This document shows, in pieces, positions 1 to 6,456 of a stretch of DNA of 19,214 nt. Where the stretch lies: NCBI GenBank assembly GCA_937894955.1, contig CALAXO010000066.1, positions 1 through 19,214 of the forward strand, read 5' to 3'. How positions within the stretch are numbered: position 1 is the first letter of the stretch; every line of letters starts with the position of its first letter. The position numbers and the translations under genes are program-made. The notes below the pieces were generated by a model that made no database searches, had not been told where the DNA came from, and saw only the letters and a program-made list of their open reading frames with translations. The stretch comes from an uncultured Clostridia bacterium (lineage in GTDB: Bacteria > Bacillota > Clostridia > Christensenellales > CAG-138).

Positions 1-904
1 TCTTCGGAAATAACTTCACCGCCGGTAAGGGTTGCGATATCCTTGAGCATTTCCTTGCGCCTGTCACCGAAGCCGGGAGCTTTAACCGCAACGCAGGTGA
101 AAATGCCGCGAAGCTTGTTCACAACGAGAGTTGCAAGCGCATCGCCTTCAACATCTTCCGCAATGATGAGCAGTTTTTTGCCCTGCTGTGCAATAGGTTC
201 GAGAACGGGCAAAATCTCTTGGATGTTGCTGATTTTTTTCTCGGTGATAAGAATATAAGGATCATCAAGAACAGCTTCCATTTTATCGGAATCTGTTACC
301 ATGTATGCGGAAGCATAGCCCCTGTCAAACTGCATACCCTCAACAACGTTGAGTTCGGTTTTCATCGTTTTGCCTTCTTCGATGGTGATAACGCCGTCGT
401 TGCCGACTTTTTCCATTGCATCGGAAATAAGTGCGCCAACCCTTTCGTCGGAAGCGGAGATTGAGGCAACCTGTGCGATCTCCTGTTTGCCGGAAACGGG
501 TTTGCTGATTTCCTTAAGACCTGCAACGGCTTCTTCAACTGCTGCTTCAATGCCCTTGCGGAGAACCATGGGGTTTGCGCCTGCCGCAACGTTCTTCATG
601 CCCTCGCGGACGATCGCCTGAGCAAGAATTGTTGCTGTTGTTGTGCCGTCGCCTGCAACGTCATTTGTTTTTGCAGCCACTTCGCGAACGAGCTGTGCAC
701 CCATGTTTTCGAACGGATCTTCAAGCTCGATCTCTTTCGCAATGGTAACACCGTCATTTGTGATAAGCGGTGCGCCGTATTTCTTTTCAAGAACAACATT
801 GCAACCCTTGGGTCCGAGAGTGATTTTAACCGTATTTGCAAGAGTGTCAAGACCCGCTTCAAGAGCGCGGCGTGCATCTTCTCCGTGTTTTATCTGTTTA
901 GCCA
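1..904 (-). CDS. groEL: Chaperonin GroEL (60 kDa), N-terminal part; runs off the left edge
   Basis: The visible 301 codons encode the N-terminal half of the ATP-dependent cytoplasmic chaperonin that forms the double-ring folding chamber capped by GroES. The protein begins MAKQIKHGEDARRALE. It has the nucleotide-binding TLGPKG segment (about residues 29-34) and the ATPase motif AGDGTTT (about residues 84-90), followed by most of the apical domain up to the APGFGDRRKEML segment. The family is usually about 540 residues, so roughly 240 residues lie beyond base 1. The ATG at 902-904 is preceded on the minus strand by AAAGGAAG, a good ribosome binding site. It lies 103 nt downstream of groES on the same strand, and the promoter at 1612-1639 is the only one seen, so it is inferred to be co-transcribed. 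No frameshift or unusual residue is visible. Identification is secure. Confidence 0.97.
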
Positions 905-1007
905 TAAAAAATACTTCCTTTCAGTAAAGATTTAAAAGTTGCCGAAACCCCTGAACAGACAGAAACGGGTGCATCCCGAATCGAATCATGCTCAGCGTCC
1001 TGTCGTG

Positions 1008-1292
1008 TTACTCAACAACGGCAAGAATATCGCTCTGGCGTACGATGATGTATTCTTCGCCGTCGAGCTTGACTTCATTGCCTGCGTACTTTGAATAGAT
1101 AACTTTGTCGCCGACGTTTACGGACATCGTGACATCCTTGCCGTCAACAACGCCGCCGGGGCCGACTGCGATAACTTCCGCCATCTGGGGCTTTTCCTTT
1201 GCGTTTCCGGTAAGGATGAGCCCGCTCTTGGTGGTTTCTTCAACTTCGCAGCTCTTAATAACAACTCTGTCGAATAAAGGTCTGATTTTCAT
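1008..1292 (-). CDS. groES: Co-chaperonin GroES (10 kDa)
   Basis: This 94-residue protein is full length for GroES. It begins MKIRPLFDRVVIK and ends with the strand REE/EYIIVRQSDILAVVE type typical of the family. The mobile loop that contacts GroEL corresponds to about residues 17-32 (EETTKSGLIL region). The heptameric lid closes the GroEL chamber and regulates its ATPase cycle. The start is fixed by AGGAGGT seven bases upstream of the ATG on the minus strand. It is the first gene of the groES-groEL operon. A perfect sigma-A promoter lies about 320 bases upstream, leaving an unusually long leader. No CIRCE element (TTAGCACTC-N9-GAGTGCTAA) is present in that leader or promoter, so classical HrcA control is not supported by the sequence. 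Confidence 0.97.
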   Translation of the reverse strand: MKIRPLFDRVVIKSCEVEETTKSGLILTGNAKEKPQMAEVIAVGPGGVVDGKDVTMSVNVGDKVIYSKYAGNEVKLDGEEYIIVRQSDILAVVE

Positions 1293-1605
1293 AACAATAC
1301 CTCCTGTATGTGGATAACACTTCAGTTATGCTGCATGCACCCGTATGTGTGAAAACATATCGTGCAAAAGCACTGCCCTACCGCCTTCCGGCGCAGAAAC
1401 CGTGCAGCAGCACGAAGTTTGATGCATACTTGATGCAATGCGATAACATTGTGTTGAAATCGAATTCAATGTCGGATGAGAATCACAGTCTGTCGTAAGA
1501 AAGCGCGTCACATCGGGGGTATCTCCCCGAAGCTCGGGCCTTGCCTCTGACGCAGGATTGCCCACGCATTAAACCGATCGGTGTACATAATCATTATTAC
1601 CGATA
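1293..1605 (-). promoter_or_regulatory. Long 5' leader of groESL with a nested hairpin element
   Basis: About 310 bases separate the predicted transcription start (near 1605) from groES, and no gene is evident there. The minus-strand ORF at 1326-1565 has no ribosome binding site or recognisable motif. A nested stem is visible: GCGTCA (1505-1510) pairs with TGACGC (1548-1553) and encloses a perfect 6-bp stem, TCGGGG (1513-1518) with CCCCGA (1525-1530). I do not recognise it as a known riboswitch or thermosensor class. The ribosome binding site itself (AGGAGGT, about 1299-1305) is not obviously occluded by a strong local hairpin. Confidence 0.4.
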
Positions 1606-1612
1606 ATTGGTA
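1573..1612. promoter_or_regulatory. Candidate operator repeats at the groESL transcription start
   Basis: Two dyad sequences follow the groESL -10 box. The first is TACCGATAATTGGTA (1598-1612), symmetric at 12 of 15 positions and centred on the predicted start site near 1605. The second is the perfect palindrome ACCGATCGGT (1573-1582). They share the half-site ACCGAT. The core CCGATCGG occurs again at 1745-1752, early in the divergent transcript. This placement suits a repressor, but no regulator is encoded in the window. The operator role is inference. Confidence 0.4.
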
Positions 1613-1639
1613 TTATATTCAACTGCTCCGCGTTGTCAA
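1612..1639 (-). promoter_or_regulatory. Consensus sigma-A promoter of groESL
   Basis: On the minus strand TTGACA (1634-1639) is followed by a 16-base spacer and TATAAT (1612-1617). Both hexamers match the housekeeping consensus perfectly. It points at groES, and the predicted start lies near 1605. It is divergent from the plus-strand promoter at 1691-1719, with about 50 bases between the two -35 boxes. Confidence 0.85.
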
Positions 1640-1690
1640 GCCCGGTCACGGAGTTGACGCAATATATAATTACTGTCTGGGCATTTGGTG

Positions 1691-1719
1691 TTGCATTTTT
1701 TGAAAAATGGGAATATAAT
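1691..1719 (+). promoter_or_regulatory. Sigma-A promoter of the leader-ORF/ABC exporter transcript
   Basis: TTGCAT (1691-1696), a 17-base spacer and TATAAT (1714-1719) form a good housekeeping promoter. The predicted start is near 1726. No comparably good promoter was found between 2016 and the ABC gene start at 2483, so this is the best candidate for the exporter operon as well as for the leader ORF. Confidence 0.72.
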
Positions 1720-1844
1720 GACAGCATGTTGCCGGGCGTTCGTTCCGATCGGCCGTATCGTTGGAAGGCCCAACTTTGCAGTCGGCATGTCGGATCATGC
1801 GGCGGATACCCGTAAACAGAGTACCGAATGAAGGAGGTTAAAGC

Positions 1845-1934
1845 ATGAACAGGATTATCTCAGGAATCAACGGCTTCGGTGTATACCCGTTTTCCGTTTG
1901 TGCAGTCGGCCGCCTTCGGTACATCAATGCCTGA
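1845..1934 (+). CDS. 29-residue leader peptide candidate
   Basis: This short ORF starts MNRIISGINGFGVYPFSV and ends ...RYINA. I do not recognise the sequence as a known family. The consensus ribosome binding site AAGGAGG (1831-1837) lies seven bases before the ATG, which is strong evidence for translation. The peptide has one cysteine, four basic residues and no acidic ones, and no convincing membrane span or signal peptide. It sits between a sigma-A promoter (1691-1719) and an intrinsic terminator (1984-2015), upstream of a two-gene ABC exporter. The context suggests a regulatory leader peptide, comparable in position to Bacillus subtilis BmrB, but there is no clear sequence resemblance to BmrB. 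Its 3' codons contain GCCGC (1909-1913), which could pair with the antiterminator arm GCGGC (1799-1803). Alternatives are an independent small protein or a spurious ORF inside a structured RNA. Confidence 0.6.
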   Translation: MNRIISGINGFGVYPFSVCAVGRLRYINA

Positions 1935-1983
1935 CTTTTGCTTCAAAAGCAAATAACAGGGGTTTGATGAAATAGCCTTATCC

Positions 1984-2015
1984 GAGCCGCAAGCACTATT
2001 GCGGCTCATTTTTTT
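1984..2015 (+). terminator. Intrinsic terminator after the leader ORF
   Basis: GAGCCGCAA (1984-1992), a six-base loop and TTGCGGCTC (1999-2007) form a perfect 9-bp stem. It is followed by A and seven T (2009-2015). It lies 50 bases after the leader ORF stop and 467 bases before the ABC gene. Confidence 0.88.
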
Positions 2016-2022
2016 GCCGCAA

Positions 2023-2482
2023 CCGCTGCAAATCAACGCTTTTTCGAAACTTGAAAACAGAAAAGAGCATTTGAACGCATGATTGCGCGTCGGCAGATTC
2101 GGTTTTTGCCCATAAACCTTATCATTTGCACCTCATATTTTTAAGCGCAGCCGTTCACTTCGGCGAACAGCCCAAAGCCGATTTCCGTTACTCGGCCTTA
2201 TTCAATAAACACAGGTTCGCACGCTCTTTTCAAAACCGAACTCTGCTTCAAAGCTGCTTTTCCGAAAAGGCATATATTAACTTTTCCGGAACATGCCTTC
2301 GAGGCGTTTCAAATTCATCAACGTTTATTTCGGTATGCACCGCAATTCCGCTTTCTGCTCCGTGCGGAATTCACGTGTGCCGAACGAAAAAGCACTTCAT
2401 CCGCTGCGGCATCACAAGGCACGCATCCGAACCGGAACAGCGGCTGCATGTTTTCGATTCAACCGACAGTTTTGGAGGAACT
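2023..2482 (+). other. Long leader/intergenic stretch before the ABC exporter genes
   Basis: No supported gene is seen here. The frame of the downstream ABC gene stays open back to 2126, but that stretch has no ribosome binding site at its ATG and its translation does not resemble an ABC exporter. One perfect inverted repeat is present, AATTCCGC (2344-2351) with GCGGAATT (2364-2371), with no T-tract. No good -35/-10 pair was found. If the attenuator model is right, this is 5' untranslated RNA. Confidence 0.5.
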
Positions 2483-4357
2483 ATGGACAAAAAGACTAAG
2501 AAACAAAAAGAAAAGATCAAGCACCGCGCAATCAATTGGAAGCCTGTTTCGGAATTCTGCCGCGGCACGGCGGGACATTTTGTTCTCGGAACGCTGGGCA
2601 TAGTTTTTGCGGCTCTGTCCGCATACTGCATACCGCTCATAACAAGCTTTACAATTGACTATGTTCTCATCGGCTATGCCGAAGAAGGATACAGCGGCGG
2701 CATTGCGGTTGCCCCCTGGATCGAACGCATTATAGATTCAATCGGCGGCATTCCTTTTCTTGAACAGCATCTCTATATCATGGGCATTGCTTTGATAGCT
2801 GCAACAGGTGTTAACGCGCTATCTGTTTATATTCGCAGGAGTCAGATCGCTTACGGCGCGGAAACAATGTCCTACAACATGCGCAACAGGCTCTATTCGC
2901 ACCTTGCGAACGTGCCTTACGACTATTATAAGCATATTTCAAGCGGCGATATCATTCAACGCTGCACATCTGATGTTGACACCATCCGCAGGTTTGTTAC
3001 AAATCAGCTGCTTGAAATCATTCGCACAATCGTCATGATCATTGCCGCCGCAATAATCATGTTCACGCTCAATCCGAAGCTTGCGGCCTTTTCCGTAATG
3101 ATAATGCCTTTCCTTGCTGCTGCATCGTTCGTGTATTTCAAGTTCGTTAAGGATCAGTTCACTCTCTCGGACGAGGCCGAAGGTAAGCTTTCTGCCGTTA
3201 TTCAGGAGAATGTTTCCGGAATGCGTGTTGTGCGTGCATTCGGGCAGCAGTGCAGCGAATTTGAAAACTTCACGGAGAAGAACGCCGATTTTCGTAAAAA
3301 GAACGATAAGCTTCTCATGATGCTTGCCTACTACTGGGGCTGCACCGACGGCTTTGGCTATCTGCAAATCGGCATCAGTCTTATTGCAGGCATCGTTTTT
3401 GCTCTCCGCAAAGAAATATCGGTTGGTGAAATGCTTGTTTTCTCAAGCTACACATCAATGCTTGTCTGGCCCGTTCGTCAGCTTGGGCGAACCCTTGCCG
3501 ACCTTGGCAAGGCAAGCGTCTCTCTCGGCAGAATCGATGAGATTCTTGAAGTCCCCACCGAAAAGGAACCCGGGAAAGCATTGACTCCGGAGATTCACGG
3601 CAACATTGAATTCCGCCATGTTGATTTCGGCTACGAGGACGGACAGGACGTCCTTAAGGATGTCAGCTTCACGGCAAAGCGCGGCGAAACCGTTGCGATT
3701 CTCGGCTCCACCGGTTCCGGCAAATCCAGCCTTGTGCAGCTGCTGCAAAGGCTGTACACATGCCGAAGCGGTGAAATTCTTATCGACGGCGTGAATATCA
3801 ACGACATTGAGCGGCATCATCTGCGCCGCAATATCGGCATCGTTTTGCAGGAACCCTTCCTTTACTCCAGAACGATCATGGAAAACGTTCGCATCGTCAA
3901 CCCCGACGCGGCCGCTGAAGAGGTGTTTGACGCCACCCGCGTTGCATCGGTGCATGACGTTATTCAGAGTTTCGAAAACGGTTACGACACCGTCGTCGGC
4001 GAAAAGGGCGTTACATTGTCCGGAGGACAGAAGCAGCGCGTTGCAATTGCAAGAATGCTGATGCAGAAAGCCCCAATCATCGTGCTTGACGACTCGATGA
4101 GCGCGGTTGATACCGAAACCGATGCAGCAATCCGCGATGCACTGCATTCGCGCCGCAGCAGCTGCACAACATTCATCATTTCGCACCGTATCACAACGCT
4201 CTGCCGCGCAGACAAGATTCTTGTGCTTGAAGGCGGCAGACTTGTGCAGACGGGAACACACGAAGAGCTGCTTAAGCAGGACGGACTGTATAAACGCATT
4301 GCGGATATTCAAAATCTGCTTGAAGATGAGCTCCGATCCGAACAGGAGGAAAACTAA
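2483..4357 (+). CDS. ABC exporter half-transporter, subunit with degenerate Walker B (BmrC/TM287-like)
   Basis: This 624-residue fused membrane/ATPase half-transporter belongs to the multidrug/lipid exporter class of ABC proteins. A basic N-terminus is followed by six membrane spans (about residues 28-330) and an ATPase domain. The ATPase motifs are Walker A GSTGSGKSS (408-416), Q-loop QEPF (456-459), signature LSGGQ (512-516), Walker B IIVLDD (532-537) and H-loop SHR (His568). The residue after the Walker B aspartate is Asp537, where the catalytic glutamate normally sits, so this subunit's own ATP site is expected to be weak or inactive. The ATG at 2483 is chosen because GGAGG (2474-2478) precedes it. 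Starting further upstream would add 119 unrelated residues. The stop overlaps the next gene's start (TAATG), implying translational coupling and a heterodimer. The substrate cannot be read from sequence; the BmrCD/LmrCD/TM287-288 type is the closest match. Confidence 0.93.
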   Translation: MDKKTKKQKEKIKHRAINWKPVSEFCRGTAGHFVLGTLGIVFAALSAYCIPLITSFTIDYVLIGYAEEGYSGGIAVAPWIERIIDSIGGIPFLEQHLYIMGIALIAATGVNALSVYIRRSQIAYGAETMSYNMRNRLYSHLANVPYDYYKHISSGDIIQRCTSDVDTIRRFVTNQLLEIIRTIVMIIAAAIIMFTLNPKLAAFSVMIMPFLAAASFVYFKFVKDQFTLSDEAEGKLSAVIQENVSGMRVVRAFGQQCSEFENFTEKNADFRKKNDKLLMMLAYYWGCTDGFGYLQIGISLIAGIVFALRKEISVGEMLVFSSYTSMLVWPVRQLGRTLADLGKASVSLGRIDEILEVPTEKEPGKALTPEIHGNIEFRHVDFGYEDGQDVLKDVSFTAKRGETVAILGSTGSGKSSLVQLLQRLYTCRSGEILIDGVNINDIERHHLRRNIGIVLQEPFLYSRTIMENVRIVNPDAAAEEVFDATRVASVHDVIQSFENGYDTVVGEKGVTLSGGQKQRVAIARMLMQKAPIIVLDDSMSAVDTETDAAIRDALHSRRSSCTTFIISHRITTLCRADKILVLEGGRLVQTGTHEELLKQDGLYKRIADIQNLLEDELRSEQEEN

Positions 4358-6213
4358 TGTCAGAAGAACTTACCACCACCGCTCTTAAAGAAGAGGAGTT
4401 CAGTAAAAAAGTTGACATAAAGGTCTGGAAGCGGCTGCTTGCTTACGGACTGCGTCAAAAAAAACTGCTGATTCCGCTGATCGTGTTCATGTTCATAGTT
4501 GCGGCCATCGATCTTGTTTACCCGCAGCTGAGCAGATACGCAATCGACAGCATAATCATGCAGGGTGATATTAAGCGGCTCATTCCGTTCGCCGCAGTGT
4601 ATTTTATTGTCATTGCGCTTCAATCCTTCGGAACCGTGATGTTTATCTCACGCGCCGGAAAGCTTGAAATGGCGATCGCTTATGATATCCGTCAGGACGC
4701 ATTCAAAAAGCTTCAGGAGCTGTCGTTCTCGTACTATGACAAGACCGCCGTCGGCTACATCATGGCGCGGATGATCGGTGATATTCCCCGCCTCAGCGAA
4801 ATGATCGCATGGAGTCTTACGGATATTCTCTGGTCAGGCGGATTTGTTATCGGCTGCACCGTCATGATGCTTTCAATGAACTGGAAGCTTGCCCTTCTCG
4901 TGCTCATTGTTGTTCCGCCGATTGCGATTCTGTGCGCATGGTTTCAAAAGAGAATTCTTCAGCAGCACCGAATCGTGCGCAAACAGAATTCCCGCATTAC
5001 CGGTGCATTCAACGAGGGCATCATGGGTGCGGTCACAACGAAAACGCTCGTTCGTGAAGAACGCAATTTTGAAGAGTTTAAAGCGGAATCCGGCAAAATG
5101 CGGAAAGCCTCGATCCGTGCTGCCGTGCTTTCGGCAATGTTTACCCCTATCGTTATGACTTTGGGTTCGGTTGGAACCGCTCTTGCGCTTTACGCCGGCG
5201 GACGCACCGTTATCACACCCACTGTTTTCGGTGCGGCAATGACCATCGGTGTGCTTTCAACCTTCATTTCATACACCACAAGCCTGTTCGACCCGATTCA
5301 GCAGCTTGCAGGTATATTCGCGGAAATGCAAAGTGCGCAGGCGAGCGCAGAACGAGTTGTTTCGCTGCTTGACACCGAAAGCGATATTACAGACACTCCG
5401 GAAGTTATTGCAAAATACGGTGACTGCATGAACCCCAAACGCGAAAACTGGGAAGATATCCGCGGAGATATCGAATTTCGTAATGTCAGTTTTTCATATA
5501 AGGGCGGCGAAAGGGTTCTTAAAGATTTCAATCTTGAGGTTAAACAGGGTGAAACCATCGCGCTCGTCGGCGAAACCGGCGCCGGCAAGAGCACAATCGT
5601 GAACCTTGTTTGCAGGTTCTATGAACCGACAGAAGGGAGCATTCTCATTGACGGTACGGATTACCGCGAGCGCAGTCAGCTCTGGCTTCAGGACAGGCTC
5701 GGCTATGTTCTGCAAACTCCGCATCTGTTCTCCGGAAGCATAAGGGACAATATATGCTACGGCAGGAAGGACGCAAGCGATGAGGAAGTTCGTGCTGCCG
5801 CAAAAATGGTTCATGCCGATGAATTCATTGAACAGCTCGAAAACGGCTATGATACCGAAGTCGGCGAAGGCGGCGCAAGGCTTTCGACAGGTCAGAAACA
5901 GCTGATTTCATTCGCAAGGGTTATCCTTGCCGACCCGAGGATTTTTGTTCTTGATGAAGCTACAAGTTCCATCGATACCGAAACCGAGGTGCTTATACAG
6001 AGTGCGATTCAGACCGTTTTGAAAAACAGAACAAGCTTCATTGTTGCGCACAGGCTTTCCACAATCCGATCCGCGGACAGAATTCTTGTTATCCGCAACG
6101 GAAGAATCGCCGAATCCGGCACGCATCGTGAACTGTTGAAACTCAAAGGTTATTACTATGATCTTTATACCACTCAGTTCACGGAAACAAGCACGGCGAG
6201 TCTGCTCAAGTGA
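4357..6213 (+). CDS. ABC exporter half-transporter, catalytically competent partner (BmrD/TM288-like)
   Basis: This 618-residue half-transporter has about six membrane spans (residues 35-310) and then an ATPase domain. The motifs are Walker A GETGAGKST (405-413), Q-loop QTPH (453-456), signature LSTGQ (509-513), Walker B FVLDEATSS (from 530) and H-loop AHR (His565). Walker B keeps the catalytic Glu534. The signature is LSTGQ instead of LSGGQ. In heterodimeric exporters, one subunit's Walker A/B faces the other's signature. The altered signature here therefore pairs with the partner's LDD Walker B in one degenerate site, while this subunit's Walker B pairs with the partner's normal LSGGQ in the active site. 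The start at 4357 overlaps the preceding stop by one base and has AGGAGG at 4344-4349. The heterodimer is known for the family and inferred here from the complementary defects and gene overlap. Confidence 0.94.
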   Translation: MSEELTTTALKEEEFSKKVDIKVWKRLLAYGLRQKKLLIPLIVFMFIVAAIDLVYPQLSRYAIDSIIMQGDIKRLIPFAAVYFIVIALQSFGTVMFISRAGKLEMAIAYDIRQDAFKKLQELSFSYYDKTAVGYIMARMIGDIPRLSEMIAWSLTDILWSGGFVIGCTVMMLSMNWKLALLVLIVVPPIAILCAWFQKRILQQHRIVRKQNSRITGAFNEGIMGAVTTKTLVREERNFEEFKAESGKMRKASIRAAVLSAMFTPIVMTLGSVGTALALYAGGRTVITPTVFGAAMTIGVLSTFISYTTSLFDPIQQLAGIFAEMQSAQASAERVVSLLDTESDITDTPEVIAKYGDCMNPKRENWEDIRGDIEFRNVSFSYKGGERVLKDFNLEVKQGETIALVGETGAGKSTIVNLVCRFYEPTEGSILIDGTDYRERSQLWLQDRLGYVLQTPHLFSGSIRDNICYGRKDASDEEVRAAAKMVHADEFIEQLENGYDTEVGEGGARLSTGQKQLISFARVILADPRIFVLDEATSSIDTETEVLIQSAIQTVLKNRTSFIVAHRLSTIRSADRILVIRNGRIAESGTHRELLKLKGYYYDLYTTQFTETSTASLLK

Positions 6214-6224
6214 GACACGCGGCA

Positions 6225-6254
6225 TTGCGGAACGGCTGCACTGCATGATATAAT
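6225..6254 (+). promoter_or_regulatory. Possible promoter of the RNA methyltransferase gene
   Basis: TTGCGG (6225-6230), an 18-base spacer and a perfect TATAAT (6249-6254) lie directly after the ABC operon stop. The -35 match is modest. The predicted start near 6261 falls inside the hairpin at 6258-6275. The leader to the methyltransferase start would be about 195 nt. Confidence 0.5.
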
Positions 6255-6257
6255 GGC

Positions 6258-6275
6258 TGCGGCGTAATCGCCGCA
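6258..6275 (+). other. GC-rich hairpin between ABC operon and methyltransferase
   Basis: TGCGGCG (6258-6264), the loop TAAT and CGCCGCA (6269-6275) make a perfect 7-bp stem, followed by a pyrimidine-rich CTGCATTTTCTCTTT. It could be a weak terminator for the ABC operon or the 5' cap structure of the next transcript. No uninterrupted T-tract is present. Confidence 0.4.
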
Positions 6276-6456
6276 CTGCATTTTCTCTTTGAGAAATCCA
6301 ACCATGCGGCGGTTTTGCGCACGGCATAGGATAAGCCCTGATTCAGGGGATTCCCAAGCCGAGCCTGACCGCCGCTTTTTGACTGCACGGCAGCGAAGGC
6401 GCATCGGTTGCCCTTTGCAAACAGATTTAAAATTTCAGATTCAGATATTGAAAGGA

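Larger units (their letters stand above)
1777..2022 (+). promoter_or_regulatory. Candidate transcription attenuator with four pairing segments
   Basis: Four segments can pair in two mutually exclusive ways. Segment 1 is TGCGGCGGATA (1798-1808). Segment 2 is TATCC plus GCCGCA (1979-1983 and 1986-1991). Segment 3 is TTGCGGC (1999-2005) and segment 4 is GCCGCAA (2016-2022). The 2:3 pairing is the intrinsic terminator. The 1:2 pairing gives 11 base pairs with a two-base bulge and would prevent it, leaving 3:4 (7 bp) free to form. A further hairpin, GCATG (1785-1789) with CATGC (1796-1800), overlaps segment 1 and could act as an anti-antiterminator. The pairings are directly visible. The regulatory role is inference from the arrangement with the leader ORF and the downstream exporter. 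Confidence 0.6.

Noticed and set aside
1640..1680. Alternative plus-strand promoter using TTGACG (1654-1659) or TATAAT (1665-1670)
   Set aside because: Neither hexamer has a partner at acceptable spacing. The pair at 1691/1714 fits far better.
1633..1815. 60-residue plus-strand ORF upstream of the leader ORF
   Set aside because: Its start lies upstream of the promoter -10 box at 1714-1719, so the transcript would not contain the start codon. It has no ribosome binding site.
2344..2371. Perfect inverted repeat AATTCCGC/GCGGAATT as a terminator or operator for the ABC genes
   Set aside because: It has no T-tract and no adjacent promoter. An 8-bp dyad with a 12-base loop alone is weak evidence.
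2126..2482. 119-residue N-terminal extension of the first ABC protein from an in-frame ATG at 2126
   Set aside because: There is no ribosome binding site at 2126 and the translation does not look like an exporter N-terminus. A strong GGAGG sits correctly before the ATG at 2483, which gives a family-typical 624 residues.
3455..4312. 285-residue minus-strand frame opposite the first ABC ATPase domain
   Set aside because: It is antisense to conserved ABC motifs and has no domain or ribosome binding site.
6289..6456. 56 extra N-terminal residues on the RNA methyltransferase
   Set aside because: The extension is rich in Arg and lacks family similarity, and its ATG has no ribosome binding site. 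Starts at 6457 or 6466 are better placed.
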